Source: Strix aluco (taxonomy: Eukaryota > Chordata > Aves > Strigiformes > Strigidae). From it: a stretch of DNA of 64,000 bases. The DNA lies in contig NC_133958.1 of NCBI RefSeq assembly GCF_031877795.1, positions 5,332,001 to 5,396,000 on the forward strand, in the 5' to 3' direction. Position numbers and translations under genes: made by a program. A model generated the notes under the pieces. The model ran no database searches. It was not told the origin of the DNA and worked only from the letters and a program-made list of their open reading frames with translations. Each line of letters opens with the position of its first letter. The first letter of the stretch is position 1. Positions 23,396 through 34,800 of the stretch are shown piece by piece.

Positions 23396-23960
23396 AGTAG
23401 CGAGCCATTATTTATCAAAGCAGAGTGAACAAATACATTTGCATCCATTAATAGCTCCATGATCAATTACTGATAAGAACAAACTGCTCCATCCTTCTTG
23501 ATCACTGAAAGCTCAGTGCTAATTTGGGCTATGGCATAACTCAGCTAATGAAGCCAACCAAATATGAATCAATCCACCCAGGGAAATAATAATGCCTAAA
23601 CTTACAGTGGAAAAGAAATAACCCTCCTCCTCTCGATACTCTAAATTGATCATCTGTCAGATTCAAGGAGGTCCACTGGAGTTAAGGGGATATGGCAACA
23701 TCTCCCGATACCGAATGGTAGCAGAGCAACAGCCTCCTTCTTAATTATCTCCTGTGGGAAGACAGAAGAAAACAGTCTGTAGTAAACACTCAAAAGCAAC
23801 ACATATTAATTTATGCCGGCTGCTGCCTTTGTATTTTGGAACAAGTTGGACTTTTTGTAATTGCTTGATGAAATGTCCCATCAATCCTGTCAACACAAAT
23901 AATGCCACTAAATAATGGATGCCCACATGCCACCCAAATGGCAGGACTGCTAATTAAAGC
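23396..23960. promoter_or_regulatory. AT-rich candidate enhancer cluster (octamer, MEIS/PBX-like)
   Basis: Two linked blocks. The left one (23400-23600) has a perfect octamer ATTTGCAT at 23437-23444 followed by CCATTAATAG, then GATCAATTACTGATAAG (homeodomain plus GATA), GCTAATTTGG, and GAATCAATCC. The right one (23790-23960) has ATTAATTTATGC, TTTGTAATTGC, and at 23877-23894 a string that on the minus strand reads TGACAGGATTGATGG: a perfect MEIS TGACAG next to a one-mismatch PBX-HOX TGATTGATGG. No open frame. These are known developmental factor strings; the function here is inference. Confidence 0.45.
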
Positions 23961-24420
23961 CCACAAACAGATGCAACGATGCAGCGGGAGAGCGGGGGGC
24001 AAGAGGTGACCTCTCCTCCACCCCCCCCTCCCCTGCCCACTTCCAGCTCCCCACACCAGAAAGGAGACGGGCCGGTGCCAAACCGCAGCCGGTGCCAAAC
24101 CGCGCCTGTCACCGCAGCGTCTGGTGCCGATCGAGTGCTTGGCAGCGCTTCCCCCTGACCCTCCCCAGCTTCCCTGCAGACCCGGTTTTAAATCAGTGAT
24201 GTGACTGGATGTCCTGCCAGAAAGACAGACGTCAGCAGGGACTCTCCCAGCCCCTCCCCAGCTCAGCGGGGACCCGGGGTGCGGGGCACCCAAAAGAGGT
24301 GTCCCCAGCTGCAATTAGCCATGTCGCAGCTCGTAGCTGCGCTCCGTGCGGTGGAAGCTGGCCTGATCCCAGCCACAAACCTCACTGCCCAGTGAGGCTC
24401 ATGATGACAAAAAAAAAAAA
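23961..24420. other. GC-rich non-coding stretch with a tandem duplication
   Basis: Contains a perfect 16-base tandem duplication with a 17-base period at 24071-24104 and ends in A15 (24409-24423). Overlapping frames on both strands reflect base composition. Confidence 0.5.
24071..24104 (+). repeat. Two-copy tandem repeat, 17-base unit
   Basis: GCCGGTGCCAAACCGCA is followed directly by GCCGGTGCCAAACCGCG. A recent small duplication or a short minisatellite seed. Confidence 0.85.
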
Positions 24421-24423
24421 AAA
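24409..24423 (+). repeat. Poly-A run (15 A)
   Basis: Fifteen consecutive A following CATGATGAC. Confidence 0.85.
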
Positions 24424-24780
24424 GGATGTAAAGAGAAGTAGAATATCTTAATAAAGCCCAACAAGGTTTCTGGGTATGTTTCAGTTCTGTGCTGCTTTTG
24501 AGCACCTCCAACTTAAAGAGGATAATTCATTAACTCACTGTCTGCATGGTTGGATTATTCCTTATTATTTTGGCCGCATTGCTGCAGCTGATTTTTGGCA
24601 GCGAGAACATACAGGTTTACTTACTGCTTTTTGAAAAAAAAGATAGACCAAAACATTCTCCTTGGAAGCAGCACCAATAATTGATTTGTCATTATTAGGG
24701 AGATAATTTACTTAAATGCAAAAGCAGGTCCCTGCTGAATATAGGACCAGCTAAATTCCAGCCTCGGATTAGTGCAACCT
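24424..24780. promoter_or_regulatory. AT-rich candidate enhancer
   Basis: Contains GGATAATTCATTAACTC, GGATTATTCCTTATTATTTTGG, ACAGGTTTACTTAC, CCAATAATTGATTTG, GTCATTATTAGGG and GATAATTTACTTAAATGC. TAAT/ATTA cores recur on both strands across 250 bases. No coding frame. Strong compositional candidate for a conserved non-coding element. Confidence 0.4.
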
Positions 24781-27700
24781 GATAAGATTAGCGAGGACTT
24801 GGAGCTCTCGGTCCCTGAATGCGCTCAGGCCAAGAGGGACTGTGCGCCGGAGAAAGGTGCAAGCCTCAGACCAAAAGGGCGTTGTGTAATAAACACTGGT
24901 ATGAGATGTTGGCTTAAAAATAAGCCTGGAGTCCAGAACACAGCGGGGCTGGTTCACCACCTCCTCCCTCTTCATCCCCTGGGTCACTGCCGGAAGGCAT
25001 CTTCCTCGCAACTGAGCATCTGCATTGTTTCAGGATGCTCCTTCCAACACGCTAAATCCCAAGTGAGAGCAACCCAAACCCTTCAGGTTTCGCTCAGATT
25101 TGCTTGACACGGGTTTTGCAGGCTCACGCCGTGCACAGGATCGTGCAGGTGGTTGGCGCCAGCACCCACGTGCTCAGGAGGGCAGCGTCCGGCCATCGAT
25201 GCCCTCATTTATCACAACCAGCCAAAGGCAGCCCGTGCTGAGGGCTCCAGCTCCATCCGAGGTGAACTTTCATCCATCAGTCTCTTCCAAAAGCCCGCTG
25301 AAGCCGACAAGACAAACTCAGAATGCAGAAAGGGCTGCACCGGGCACTGGGAGAAGGCAGCCGGCGATCGGGGTGGCCTGCAGCAAGCAGCGCTCATTAG
25401 AAATAGCAGCAGCATCCGTACTCCTTACCTGTGCATCATGCTGTCACCCGGAGAGGAGCCCACGGACTCACACGTGCTCGTAACAAAGATGTTGTTTAGC
25501 AGCTTGTCAGCAGCTGTAAATTGGTCGAGGAGCGGAGCCGTTTGCATTCTCCACGGGGCTTGAACTGAGAATTAAACAGTGGCAGCAACTGCTGCTGTTG
25601 CCTGATGGAGCAAATCAATTCTCTCCCTCCCTCCTTTTCCCAGCACCTCCCCAGCCTGGATTCATCACAGCATTGGCCACATAGGGCAACATTAGCCAGA
25701 CAGTCCTTCAGGGCCAGCAGGAAAAGGCAGCAAGAGATCAGGGCAATTAACCTGAAAGGCCCCCAGAGAAAGGAGGAAGAAGGAGATTGGGGTAAAATTC
25801 AGGATCTGAGCCCTCCATCTGTCCACATGCTGCTTTAATTGATCTGGGAGTCAATCAAACCAGCAGCAGCTTTTACTCAGCTAATCTGAACTCTGTGCAA
25901 AGCAAGCAAATAGAGGGCGAAAGGGCAGAACACGATCCTCCAGCATCTCTGCCCATCACAGATGAAAGGTCTGACACGGGTAACAAATCAATCAGTGGAA
26001 AAGGGAGGCAGGGCGGGACAGCAAGGCATCCCACACTGATCGCCAGCTGATTATATGGTAAATTGAGACCAGATTTATAACGATGGAGAAATTCAGACAC
26101 CTTTGCACCTGATCTGATTAGAAGCACTCAACTACACAGCCGGTGCCCAGCGCTACCACTTGGTGATTAAACACCTTTTTAAGTGACCCAGCAGGGCTGG
26201 AGCTGGCGTCCCTGGGATGGGGGGACAGGCTCGCTGGGTCATGGGTTTTAGCCATCTCCTGACAGTCTCTGTTGCAGACATACCCCTTCACCCTCTCTCC
26301 ATCCAGCTCTGACTGCTGTTTCCTGGGCCAAAAAGTAATTAGGAGGAATGGTTTGTAAAGGCGGGCCATCAATAACCCACCTTAAAACGGTGACGCGTGG
26401 GAACCAGGCAGTCCATCACAAGGCAGTGACGGATCGCCTGGCCAGCAGACCACAGAGAGAGGAGTCCTCCAGCACATTAATCATCCCCAATCCCAGGATA
26501 ACCCTGGAGACCTTGCCAAACATTAGCACCACTCGCCTTCATCCCTGCCGCTGGCTTCTTCTCTTCCCCTTTTTTTTTTCTCATCCTTAATTTCCACTTT
26601 CCTCATCTCCTTCGGGTAGCAGCCCCCCCACTGTCTCCCCAGCCCCTTTGGTGAGCCAGAGGCCACAGATACAGGTGGGCAGAGCCAGGGGTGCTGCCCA
26701 CAGCATTGCTCTTTCCACATTATTCAGGTGCCCCAGTGTTCACCCTGGCAGTAGCTCAGCACATTATCCAGAGTGATGAACATCATACTCATCCTCGCCC
26801 CGACAGCACCATGCTCAAACCCCGCAGATCCGCTCCCACCCTTCCCCATCCCACACATGTGCTGTTAAGTGTCTCGGTCTCTGCAAAAGCAGCAGGCTGT
26901 GCCCAGCAGCACCCACCCAGGCTTTTTTTGCAGAAGTAGCTGCCTGGCAGTGCCCCTCTGCTCCGAAAGGCTGCCCTTGCCCACTGCCCCCGCTCCCAGC
27001 GCCGGTCTCACCACATACAGAAGCATCATTAGCTCAGTGTGGTTGCCTTTTGCACAGCAACATCTGTTTTGCATGGGCAAGGGAAAAGGAGGGAAGTAGT
27101 AAACATCATCTTTATTTTAGAAGGAAGAAAAACATTAAAAGCCTCTGCACTGCCCTTTCCGAAGCCCTCTGGCTTTCTGATTTCTCTTCAGAAGACAATT
27201 CTGTTATTGCAACCAGCTCCAGGGAGCTGTTTTGTTCTTGTGAGTGGTGCACATGCAGAGAAATTACGCTTCTCCTGAAGAGCTCTTACATGCATAGAGA
27301 TGCTCTGTCAATGCCCAGCCTAGATGATTAACCCCAGGCTCTCCCATTCAGTCTGAGACGGTCTGTGGAGGCGTCTGCTTTTCCCCTGCTTCAGGGAACA
27401 GAGAGTGCGAGACTGAGAGGCTTCCCCTCTTGTTTTCTCCTCCTCTGTATGGAAAGGTCAGCTCCAGCCCCGCCAAAACCGTGCAAGGCTGCCAGGAGAC
27501 TGCTGAACCCAGCTGCTGACAGGAGATGGGGTTGGAGGAATGAGACTGCATCTGTCTTTCATAAAAGAAGCTGGTTTGCCACCTTGTTCTCACCGGGCAT
27601 GGATAAAAATGCAGCTGGCTAATGACCTGCCAATAATCTTTCCCAATTTAAGGGTCTTTCAATGATCCCCAGGCACCAGCTGGAGTCAGAGCAGGGAAAT

Positions 27701-28555
27701 TCCTCAGAATATGCTTGTCTACAAGCAGTGTTTGTGCCTGCATCTGAGGGGATGTTTTCTAGGGAATCAGATGTTCAGGCAGAAAGCAGCCGTCTGCACA
27801 TGCTACCTCTGCCCAGATGTTTGACAGTTCCCTTTGACAAAGGGCCAGCCCAAAAACCAGGATCCAACTGTGCCTTGCTGCCTGGTGGACCCCCACATCA
27901 GCCCTGCATCCCCCATCCCTGCGGGGAATCTCCTTCTCACCTTACACAGGACTCAGCCTCAAACCTGAGAACCTCTAATCAGGGACGACCTTTGTAACTG
28001 TGAGTTTTCACAAGATGGAAGGTTATTTAAAAAATTTAATGGCCATGGCTGTACCCCCTGTGTATAACCATCACTCCTGTAACCAGAGCAGTACCCAGAG
28101 CTTCCGAACTCATGGGGATATATCAGGTTTAGAGCTTGTGCTGGGGCTAATTCCTTCCCAGAGGAAACATGTGCCTTGCTGAAAATAAACATCCCCATCA
28201 GCAGCAGATATAAGTCTGTATTCTGCAATGTGATTCCTATCAGCTTTAATCTTATCCCTCAGGCTTACCACGTACCCTCCACGTGTGCCTCCTCGTCATC
28301 AGAGACGGTGTCTGCAAACTCTGCCATGCAGCCCTGCCTTTGCTTTTCAGTGGGTACATCAGCACCAAGAAGGTTTTGGGGAAGGCTGCAAGCTCGAAGC
28401 GATGGGCTGGGTCAGGTAACAGGTGATGGCTCGTGCCCTGGTATAAACCCTGGGACTTTGGAAGAGTTTGGAGCACTGTGAAGTTCACACCACCTCTGCT
28501 GGCAGCTCTGGGCTGCGCTCCCAACACAGGCACTGGGAACATCTTGTTTTACCAT
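24781..28555. other. Long non-coding stretch, nothing distinctive
   Basis: Mixed-composition DNA of almost 4 kb with overlapping short frames on both strands. A T10 run lies near 26570. I recognise no repeat, RNA gene or coding exon. A TATGGTAAATTGAG patch near 26055 is too small to call. Confidence 0.5.
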
Positions 28556-28720
28556 TACTAGTTGACAAAGATTTGACAGTATTTAGAGGAAATAACTTGG
28601 CAGAGCAAGTCTTTGAAGCCTGGATTAGTACCAATGGGTTATCTCCACTCAGTTCTTAGGGCTGGGATGAGAGGAACAATTAGATCATTAGCGATCCTCT
28701 CTAATTGTGCCATGATGAAA
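28556..28720. promoter_or_regulatory. Small candidate element with inverted homeodomain sites
   Basis: ACAATTAGA at 28676-28684 and its exact reverse complement TCTAATTGT at 28700-28708 flank CATTAGCGATCC, giving three TAAT-type cores in 33 bases. TTGACAAAGATTTGACAG upstream adds two TGAC-type strings. Arms of 9 bases at this spacing occur a few times by chance in 64 kb, so support is modest. Confidence 0.28.
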
Positions 28721-30845
28721 GGCGTAATCTGTGCCTGCTGCCTCCTCTGCACCAGCCGCAGGGGACAGGCTGCTCTCTGCTCAGATCTTTGCCTCCCTGG
28801 AGCACAGACCAGCTTTGTTGTGTTTACTCTGCAGCAACTACTCTGTCCCCAGATTTTGGCATGCAGAGGCACAGGCTGGTGCTGTTCCTAGGCTGAAGGA
28901 AGCAGGGAGAGAAGAGTAAAGCAACTCTTCATCTCCTTCCCAGGAGGAATTTCCAAGGCAAAGAATTTGAGGAAGAAACTGTTTCTTTTGTTGTTGCTAC
29001 AACATTTGGTACCAATCTTTTATCTTCCAGGTGCTCCAGAGATTGATTTTGCATCATCTGTCTCTCACTCAAGTTTCCGGCCCGATAATATCACAGCACA
29101 GACTACAGAAAGGTTACAGCAACACCGGTGCATGCTCGATAGGAAACACCATTAGGGAGTGGGATGTGACAGCTGCTGCCTTCCCGCTGCTGCCAGCCAC
29201 TGAGAGCATCTCTAAAAGCAAAGTCGCAGCAAGATAAAAGTTATAACAAGACTTAGAGCGATATAGTATTTCCGTGTGCCTCACTTAAATGGCTGTTTGG
29301 CTGAACCGCAGAGCCGCGCTGCCTGGCTGCACCGTACCGGGAGGGACAGGCATGGGCTGGAAATGCAGCAAAGTGCCTCAAGGAGACACCCGGCTCCTCT
29401 GGCTCTTTGTTTTTCTCCCTGCTTTGGAAAGCAGGGGCTGAATGGGCAGAATTGCAAAAGTCTAAGCAAGGGTAAGTTTGTTGGGCAGCTAAAGATGACA
29501 TTTAAATGGAGAATGGGGAGGGGGAGTGTAAAAATCTGCTGCTATTGCAGCTCAGCTCTCAGGACTGCACAGGTGATGCTCCTCAGTGAGGCAGGAGCAG
29601 CAGTACCCAGCCCTGACATCCCCCAAAGAAATCACAGACATCTAAACCACGCAATCCCACATCCGAACCGGCACTCTGAGCACGTCCAAAATCGGAGCCA
29701 AGATTCACTGGGCAAGTACAATCCTAGCTCATAAAGCCTTGCCAAATCCCACCGTCCTCAAGCAGGGCGCTCCTGGATTGTGGGAAAGACGGGAGGCAGA
29801 GTCCTAAAGTCTGGCTGGAGAAGGGATTTTTCGACGCTTAAGCCCATCCTGGTCCACGCAGCTCCGAGTGAGTTGGCAGGTTTCCACCTCGGCAGCTTCA
29901 AGTGTATTTTCAGAGGGAGACTGCCCTGATCCTGTTGCGTGACTGACTCCTGCCATCTAGTGCTACTCGGCAGCCCGGGTTCCCCGCAAACCCCGGCTGT
30001 GCAGCCTGCGGCGGGCCCGAGGCCAAGTGCGAAAACTCACCAGGGACCAAGGGAAACGGCTCTTTCCAAGGGGTCATGACACAGGTCAGGGCTTTGGGGC
30101 AAAAATCTAAGAAGAGGCCAAAGAAGGTCAGACAGGAGAGCAAAAGTCAGAGGAAGAGGGTCTTGGCGGTGCTGTAAGGGGGGGGATGGAGAACAAGGGC
30201 TCTTCTCTGGTGGCTGCTCCTCAGTGCCCAGCACAGCTCCAAGGCAGAGGCTGCACCGACCCACAAAATCAGCCTGGCCGACCTCCCGGCGAGCGTGTTC
30301 GATGCAGAGGCTGCACATGTGCCGAGGAAAGCTGGGCAACAGCAGCCCCGGGCAGGCTGCCCGTGGAATTGAGAGCCCTCACGTGGGGCTGCAGCCAGAG
30401 GGGTTACAAATGTGGGGTGGGAAAAGCCCCCCCCAGCTGCTCCCCGCTCTCATCCAGCGCCGCTGCTTTGTGCCTGCACAAGCTCACGCTGGCACGGGCA
30501 CGGCTCTGGCATCGCAGGTCGGGTCGCACACGTGTTGTGGGCAGGAGCAGCCGCAGCCCTTGCCCAGCTCACGTCTGAGCCATGCAGCTCTGCTCGCCTC
30601 CCCCATTCACCCCCAACCCCACACGATCCCTTTCTGCATAACCGGGCGAATCCATCAGTCATTCACAAGCAGATGCATCACCTGTGCTGAGAGGTTTGTG
30701 CTGGAAAGCCACGCTTGCAGGACTGGGGGGGTCTCATGCCCCCTGCACCCCACTAACTGTGACCTCCCAGCCCTCGGGGCTGCTCACGTCCATCCCAGCA
30801 TCGCTCCCCACCAACACCCTGACAGAGCCTTTCTCCAAGTGCTTT
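28721..30845. other. Non-coding stretch, nothing distinctive
   Basis: Contains a frame (28967-29155) that reads like a signal peptide but starts at TTG, so it is not called. The GC-rich part at 29930-30800 has several open frames on both strands caused by stop scarcity. A CTCF-like site is listed separately. Confidence 0.5.
29952..29963 (-). promoter_or_regulatory. CTCF-like core
   Basis: GCCATCTAGTGC fits the reverse-complement CTCF core GCCMYCTRSTGG except for its last base. Same orientation as the site at 12708. Occupancy unknown. Confidence 0.35.
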
Positions 30846-31200
30846 TGCTACGATAAGCGGAACTATTAGGCAAATTTGTTATTGACTGTTTCATATTAGA
30901 CTACTTTTTTTATACTTTCATGGCAACACGACTAATAAAAATGCACTTTATCTTTCTGGATTTATGGGTTCGTAAAGCTGCTTTCGTGTACCTCAGGGAA
31001 TCAGGGGATTAGAGCTGTATTAAACATCTCTAGTGAAAATGCCACTCAGGTGAGAAGGGGGAGGGAAAGGGAGGGGGATTCAAGGGCAAGGAATGAGCAG
31101 AAGCAAACTTGGCAAAAAATATGGTTTTAATATATTATCTAACGAATAAAAACCTCATAAAAAAGTTATCACCAGGCAGGAGGAATTCATAATACCACTG
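30846..31200. promoter_or_regulatory. AT-rich candidate enhancer
   Basis: Contains ACGATAAGCGG (GATA type), GGCAAATTTGTTATTGAC, CATATTAGAC, CGACTAATAAAAATGC, GATTTATGGG and, after a G-rich gap, TTTTAATATATTATCTAACG and AAAAAGTTATCACC. CpG dinucleotides are kept inside AT-rich DNA. No open frame. Regulatory role inferred. Confidence 0.38.
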
Positions 31201-31525
31201 ATTGTGAATTCTGCTGGGGAACTTCCTCCGTAGATGAGAGTCATTAAGTAAAAGCGAGATACCAACGCGCAGCCTACCTGGACAGAGAGGGACAAAGGAG
31301 AAAGTGGGTGGGGGGAAATTGTCATTAACACAAATCACTCCTCCCTCCACAAAGAAGTTAACGTATATCAAAAGCAGGAGATATTTCCAGCCATGGCAGG
31401 AAATATTTCCCATGCAGCAGGAGGGCACTTTGAGAATGCAGGTTTGTGTTGTTCCCACCAGGGCTGCAAGGAGCGGAGAGAAGGGATGACCTGGCACGGC
31501 AGTGCCCAACGGCTTCAGGTGTCAC
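31201..31525. other. Non-coding spacer
   Basis: Mixed DNA between two AT-rich blocks. A minus-strand frame runs across it but has no domain. Confidence 0.45.
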
Positions 31526-31990
31526 CAGCTATTGCTCATAGTACGGTTTATTTGAAGTCTTATCTCTGAAGTCTTGTACCAGAGATCATTTTGCTGTTGG
31601 AAATGATCATCTCATTCTAAATGTTTAAGACTTTTGGTCAACAATGTCAAAGTGAAACAAAATCTTTGGGGAAGTTAATTTTGTTACAAAGTCATCGTTT
31701 CAATAAGCAATCACTCTTACTGGAAAGTCATCAATACCGAGTTATCTGCACAAAGCCTTTGATTTCAGCCAAACTACTTTTCCACTCTGGTTAAAGCATT
31801 TCAAGCCTTGTCACTGCAGCTGGTGATCCAGTCATCAATCCAGGGGAGTTAGTGAGGATTTATAGCAGTATGAGAGCAAAACCCACAGTGCTCATTACAA
31901 AGTGTTTTAGGATCTGTTACCACCAGAGTTAAGCTATTAAGTTCTACTTTTCAATGAGTTTTAGCAAAAGGAGTAAATTAGTAATTTTTT
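31526..31990. promoter_or_regulatory. AT-rich candidate enhancer
   Basis: A 450-base AT-rich island. It starts with a degenerate 14-base tandem (two copies of TGAAGTCTT spaced 14 apart, about 31552-31578) overlapping an ATCTCTG/CAGAGAT inverted repeat. It continues with AAATGATCATC, GTTAATTTTG, CAATAAGCAATCAC and AAGTCATCAATACC. No coding. Inferred conserved element. Confidence 0.35.
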
Positions 31991-33115
31991 CCATCCACTT
32001 CTATCCATATTTCCAGGCCTGAACCTCTCTGGTGACACAGACCCACTCTCCCACACAAGTCAACCCCCCCCCCGGCCCTGCGGTCACCCCCGGAGCAGAG
32101 ATTAGCCCCTATGTTTTGATGATGCATCTTCTCTTCCCTTTCCTTTGGCAAAGAGCCTTTGGAGAAGTTTGCCCACAATAAACACACACTTGATTTACCA
32201 ACACCCCGCTCGAGACATCTGAAGAGAGGGGTATATATCGCTGTAATTAATCCTCTGAGGGCACTAATGGCATAGGCAGTGCTGCTGGAAGAAGTCAGTT
32301 GCTACTAAACAGCTTGTGTTATCTAAGGAACAAACATGTTTCACACCCAATAAACATCCCTGGTGATGAGTGCTGCTAAAGAGACTGTAAATCTGCCCCT
32401 GCCTCCCTGCGCAGATGTGGACAGGCCCACGGGAGTGCTCCCCAAAGCAGCCCTCCTTCCTTAATCAAACTTGGCATTTTTCTTCAGCTCTCCATCCAGG
32501 GAGAGGTTCATTTTGCTGCAAACTCCTTTGGACAGGATCCACCCCCTTGGGTCAGTCTCAGTTGCAGGCTGCTTGTCCCCAACATACTTATGACTACACG
32601 TAAAATCACGGCTCCACCGCCAGCACAGATGTCCCCAGTGGCTGAAGCCATTTGGTTCTGCATAGCAACATATTTTTTCCCCAAATTCATACATAGCCAG
32701 AAACAAACACCATTTTATTTAAGCACCCCTGGATTCAGACTCCCTGAGGCTGCAAATGTTCCTCTGCTTTGGTGCCGGGATATTTTCCCGACCAGTCAGT
32801 GCACCAGCAGTGGTTTGAGCTGAGCTCCAACCCGCACTCCTCACACACCGCCCTCCTTTAGACGTCTGCAGGCACAGCTGGGTGCTTGCACAGATTTCCA
32901 GCAGAGTTGAGCTAAGGCTTAGCAGACCCTTTACAAACCTCAGCCAGATGCTTTCCTTTGGCTTCACCTGAGAAGCATCGTCCCCGCACGACAAAAGCTG
33001 TCCCTGCGAGGCGCGGGTCACAGCAGGATCACCAGCCCCGCTGTGTGCTGTGATCTCCCTGGGAGCCACCGCTCCCAAGGCTGCAGAAAACTCCCTCCTC
33101 CTGTCTCTTTTTGAG
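31991..33115. other. Non-coding stretch, nothing distinctive
   Basis: C10 run near 32066. Short AT-rich patch at 32220-32280 with TGTAATTAATCC. No gene recognised. Confidence 0.5.
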
Positions 33116-33325
33116 ACAGATCAAAAACAAAACACCATATTATACTTAAAACCTGGGATATAATAACAACAAGTTCTGCGATGATGAAAAGAGAAAACAG
33201 TTATATGAAATACCAGGTGAAAGACATCCTGTCTTAGCTCAGTTTATATTACTTATGTTTATGACAGCACTATCATACCAGCCACAATAAGATGAATGAT
33301 AGGATAGATCAGTAAATATTATCTT
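33116..33325. promoter_or_regulatory. AT-rich block, weak regulatory candidate
   Basis: Stop-dense AT-rich DNA with ATATTATACTT, TATAATAACAAC, GTTTATATTACTTATG and GTAAATATTATC. No strong single motif. Followed directly by a MIR-type fragment. Confidence 0.25.
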
Positions 33326-33425
33326 CCTTCTGCAGAAAGAGAGAACGCAAGTCCCAGAGGTGTTTAAGCAGTTTGCCAAGCCCAAAAAGCAACAAAATCT
33401 AACGCAGGCTTTGTGAGAAGAGGTT
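33326..33425 (-). repeat. MIR-type SINE fragment, reverse orientation
   Basis: TCTGCAGAAAGAGAGAACGC then CAGAGGTGTTTAAGCAGTTT then GCCAAG follows the reverse MIR order: TTTACAGATGAGGAAACTGA, then CAGAGAGGTTAAGTGACTT, then GCCCAAG. Strongly diverged. Assignment is by pattern. Confidence 0.42.
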
Positions 33426-33905
33426 TCCAGAGCCCCCCCACTACATCCAGCTCCCCCACAACACACATGGTTACAGCCCTGTTTCAGAGCACAAGAAATA
33501 CAGGCTCAAGCAGTGGGTTGCAACAGCCATTTACATTGCTGCTGTTTAGTATTACTGTTATTTTTTGTTCATCTGCTCCCTAACTATAAAGTCTTTGTCT
33601 GTCCCGCCTGTAAGAACCGGATGGTGCAAAGCAAGGAGTCTTCCTCCATTGCTTCCAGGAGGGACCGGCTGTTTAATACATTTATTAAAGCTGATCCAAA
33701 GCTCTTTAGGTTCGAACTGTGTCTTCTTGTGTTATGTACAGGCTTGCCACACTGGGTTATTTTAAAGGCAAATTCAAAGCGGTGCAAGACTCTGCGGCAC
33801 CAAGTACCACCCGAGATGGATCCCACCCCTCCCTGATGCAGGAAGAGCTGAGCACATTTCGGAGAGCACAGGGAGGAAACCAGCTGTGGCAGCTGCACTG
33901 AAGCA
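33426..33905. other. Non-coding stretch, nothing distinctive
   Basis: Open frames on both strands at 33513-33901 have no domain. No repeat recognised. Confidence 0.45.
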
Positions 33906-34800
33906 ACTATATTAAATTAAGGGAGAGTTTGTCAGCTGCTGGAAACAGGGATCTAGTTTAATGGTTCAGCGTTTTACACCAAGAGCCCAACTCAGAGATG
34001 TCACAGTTATACGTACATATACACAGACAAAAAGCTTAGGGGATTAAAAATCCCTAGGGTATTGATTTTTCATGTTTCAGGCCATAAAAACCATCCGGGA
34101 TGGTTTCACATGCTGGTGAAAGAGGCAGATAAATGTCAAATGCAGTGAGAGAAATTAGACTATGCAAATGATTTTCACCAACTATAGGCAATCAGCTATA
34201 TTGCTGCTCACGCCACAATTCTGCTCAACTTCCAAAACAGTTTTCTTGAGTCTCATTTTCTTTCTGCAATTACCTTTTCTTTCTAACAATCAGATACTTG
34301 CAAACAATCATCCAGAGGACTCGGGGAAGAGTTATACTAAATGTGGGTTTGTCATAAAAAAATTTCTTGTTAAAATATTACATTACCTTTCAGATATGTA
34401 CAACACCACTGAGAAAATCTTCAATTCAGCAACACACACATTCCAGGATTATCAAAAAATCAAATTTTGCTCTCCAGATTACCAGGGTATCACCAGACAG
34501 AAACCCTGAGTGTCTGTGTACTATTTCATAGTCTAATTACCTCAGTAATACCTTTTCTCTGGATGGACACATGTAACTGTTTCAGAAGCCTTAAAATTAT
34601 ACACAGTTACAATTACATTAGGTAAAGACACAGTTCTGCTTAGGGATTTTGGTAGTGACATGCGTTTTAAGTACAACTCTTAAATGTTTTCCAACCAGAT
34701 GGAATTTCCCTGCGTTGCTGGGTAGGAGGGTTTTACTGATCATTATTTTAACTAACATCAAACCCATGGAAACAGTGGGCTGAATCCCTTGCTGTTGTAA
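33906..34800. other. AT-rich non-coding stretch
   Basis: Almost 900 bases of AT-rich DNA. A plus-strand frame of about 115 codons (34162-34509) is open across part of it; its first codon is CTG-like context without ATG and the peptide shows no domain, so it is not called. CATTTCAGGCCATAAAAACC-type and TTAAAATTATACACAG strings give only weak regulatory hints. Confidence 0.4.

Noticed and set aside
28967..29155. 62-codon frame reading like a secreted peptide: basic start, Leu-rich core, then PGAPEIDFASS
   Set aside because: It begins at TTG, not ATG, and the hydrophobic run comes from a TTTCTTTTGTTGTTG simple stretch. A splice-acceptor-like TATCTTCCAG at 29030 is present but no good donor follows.
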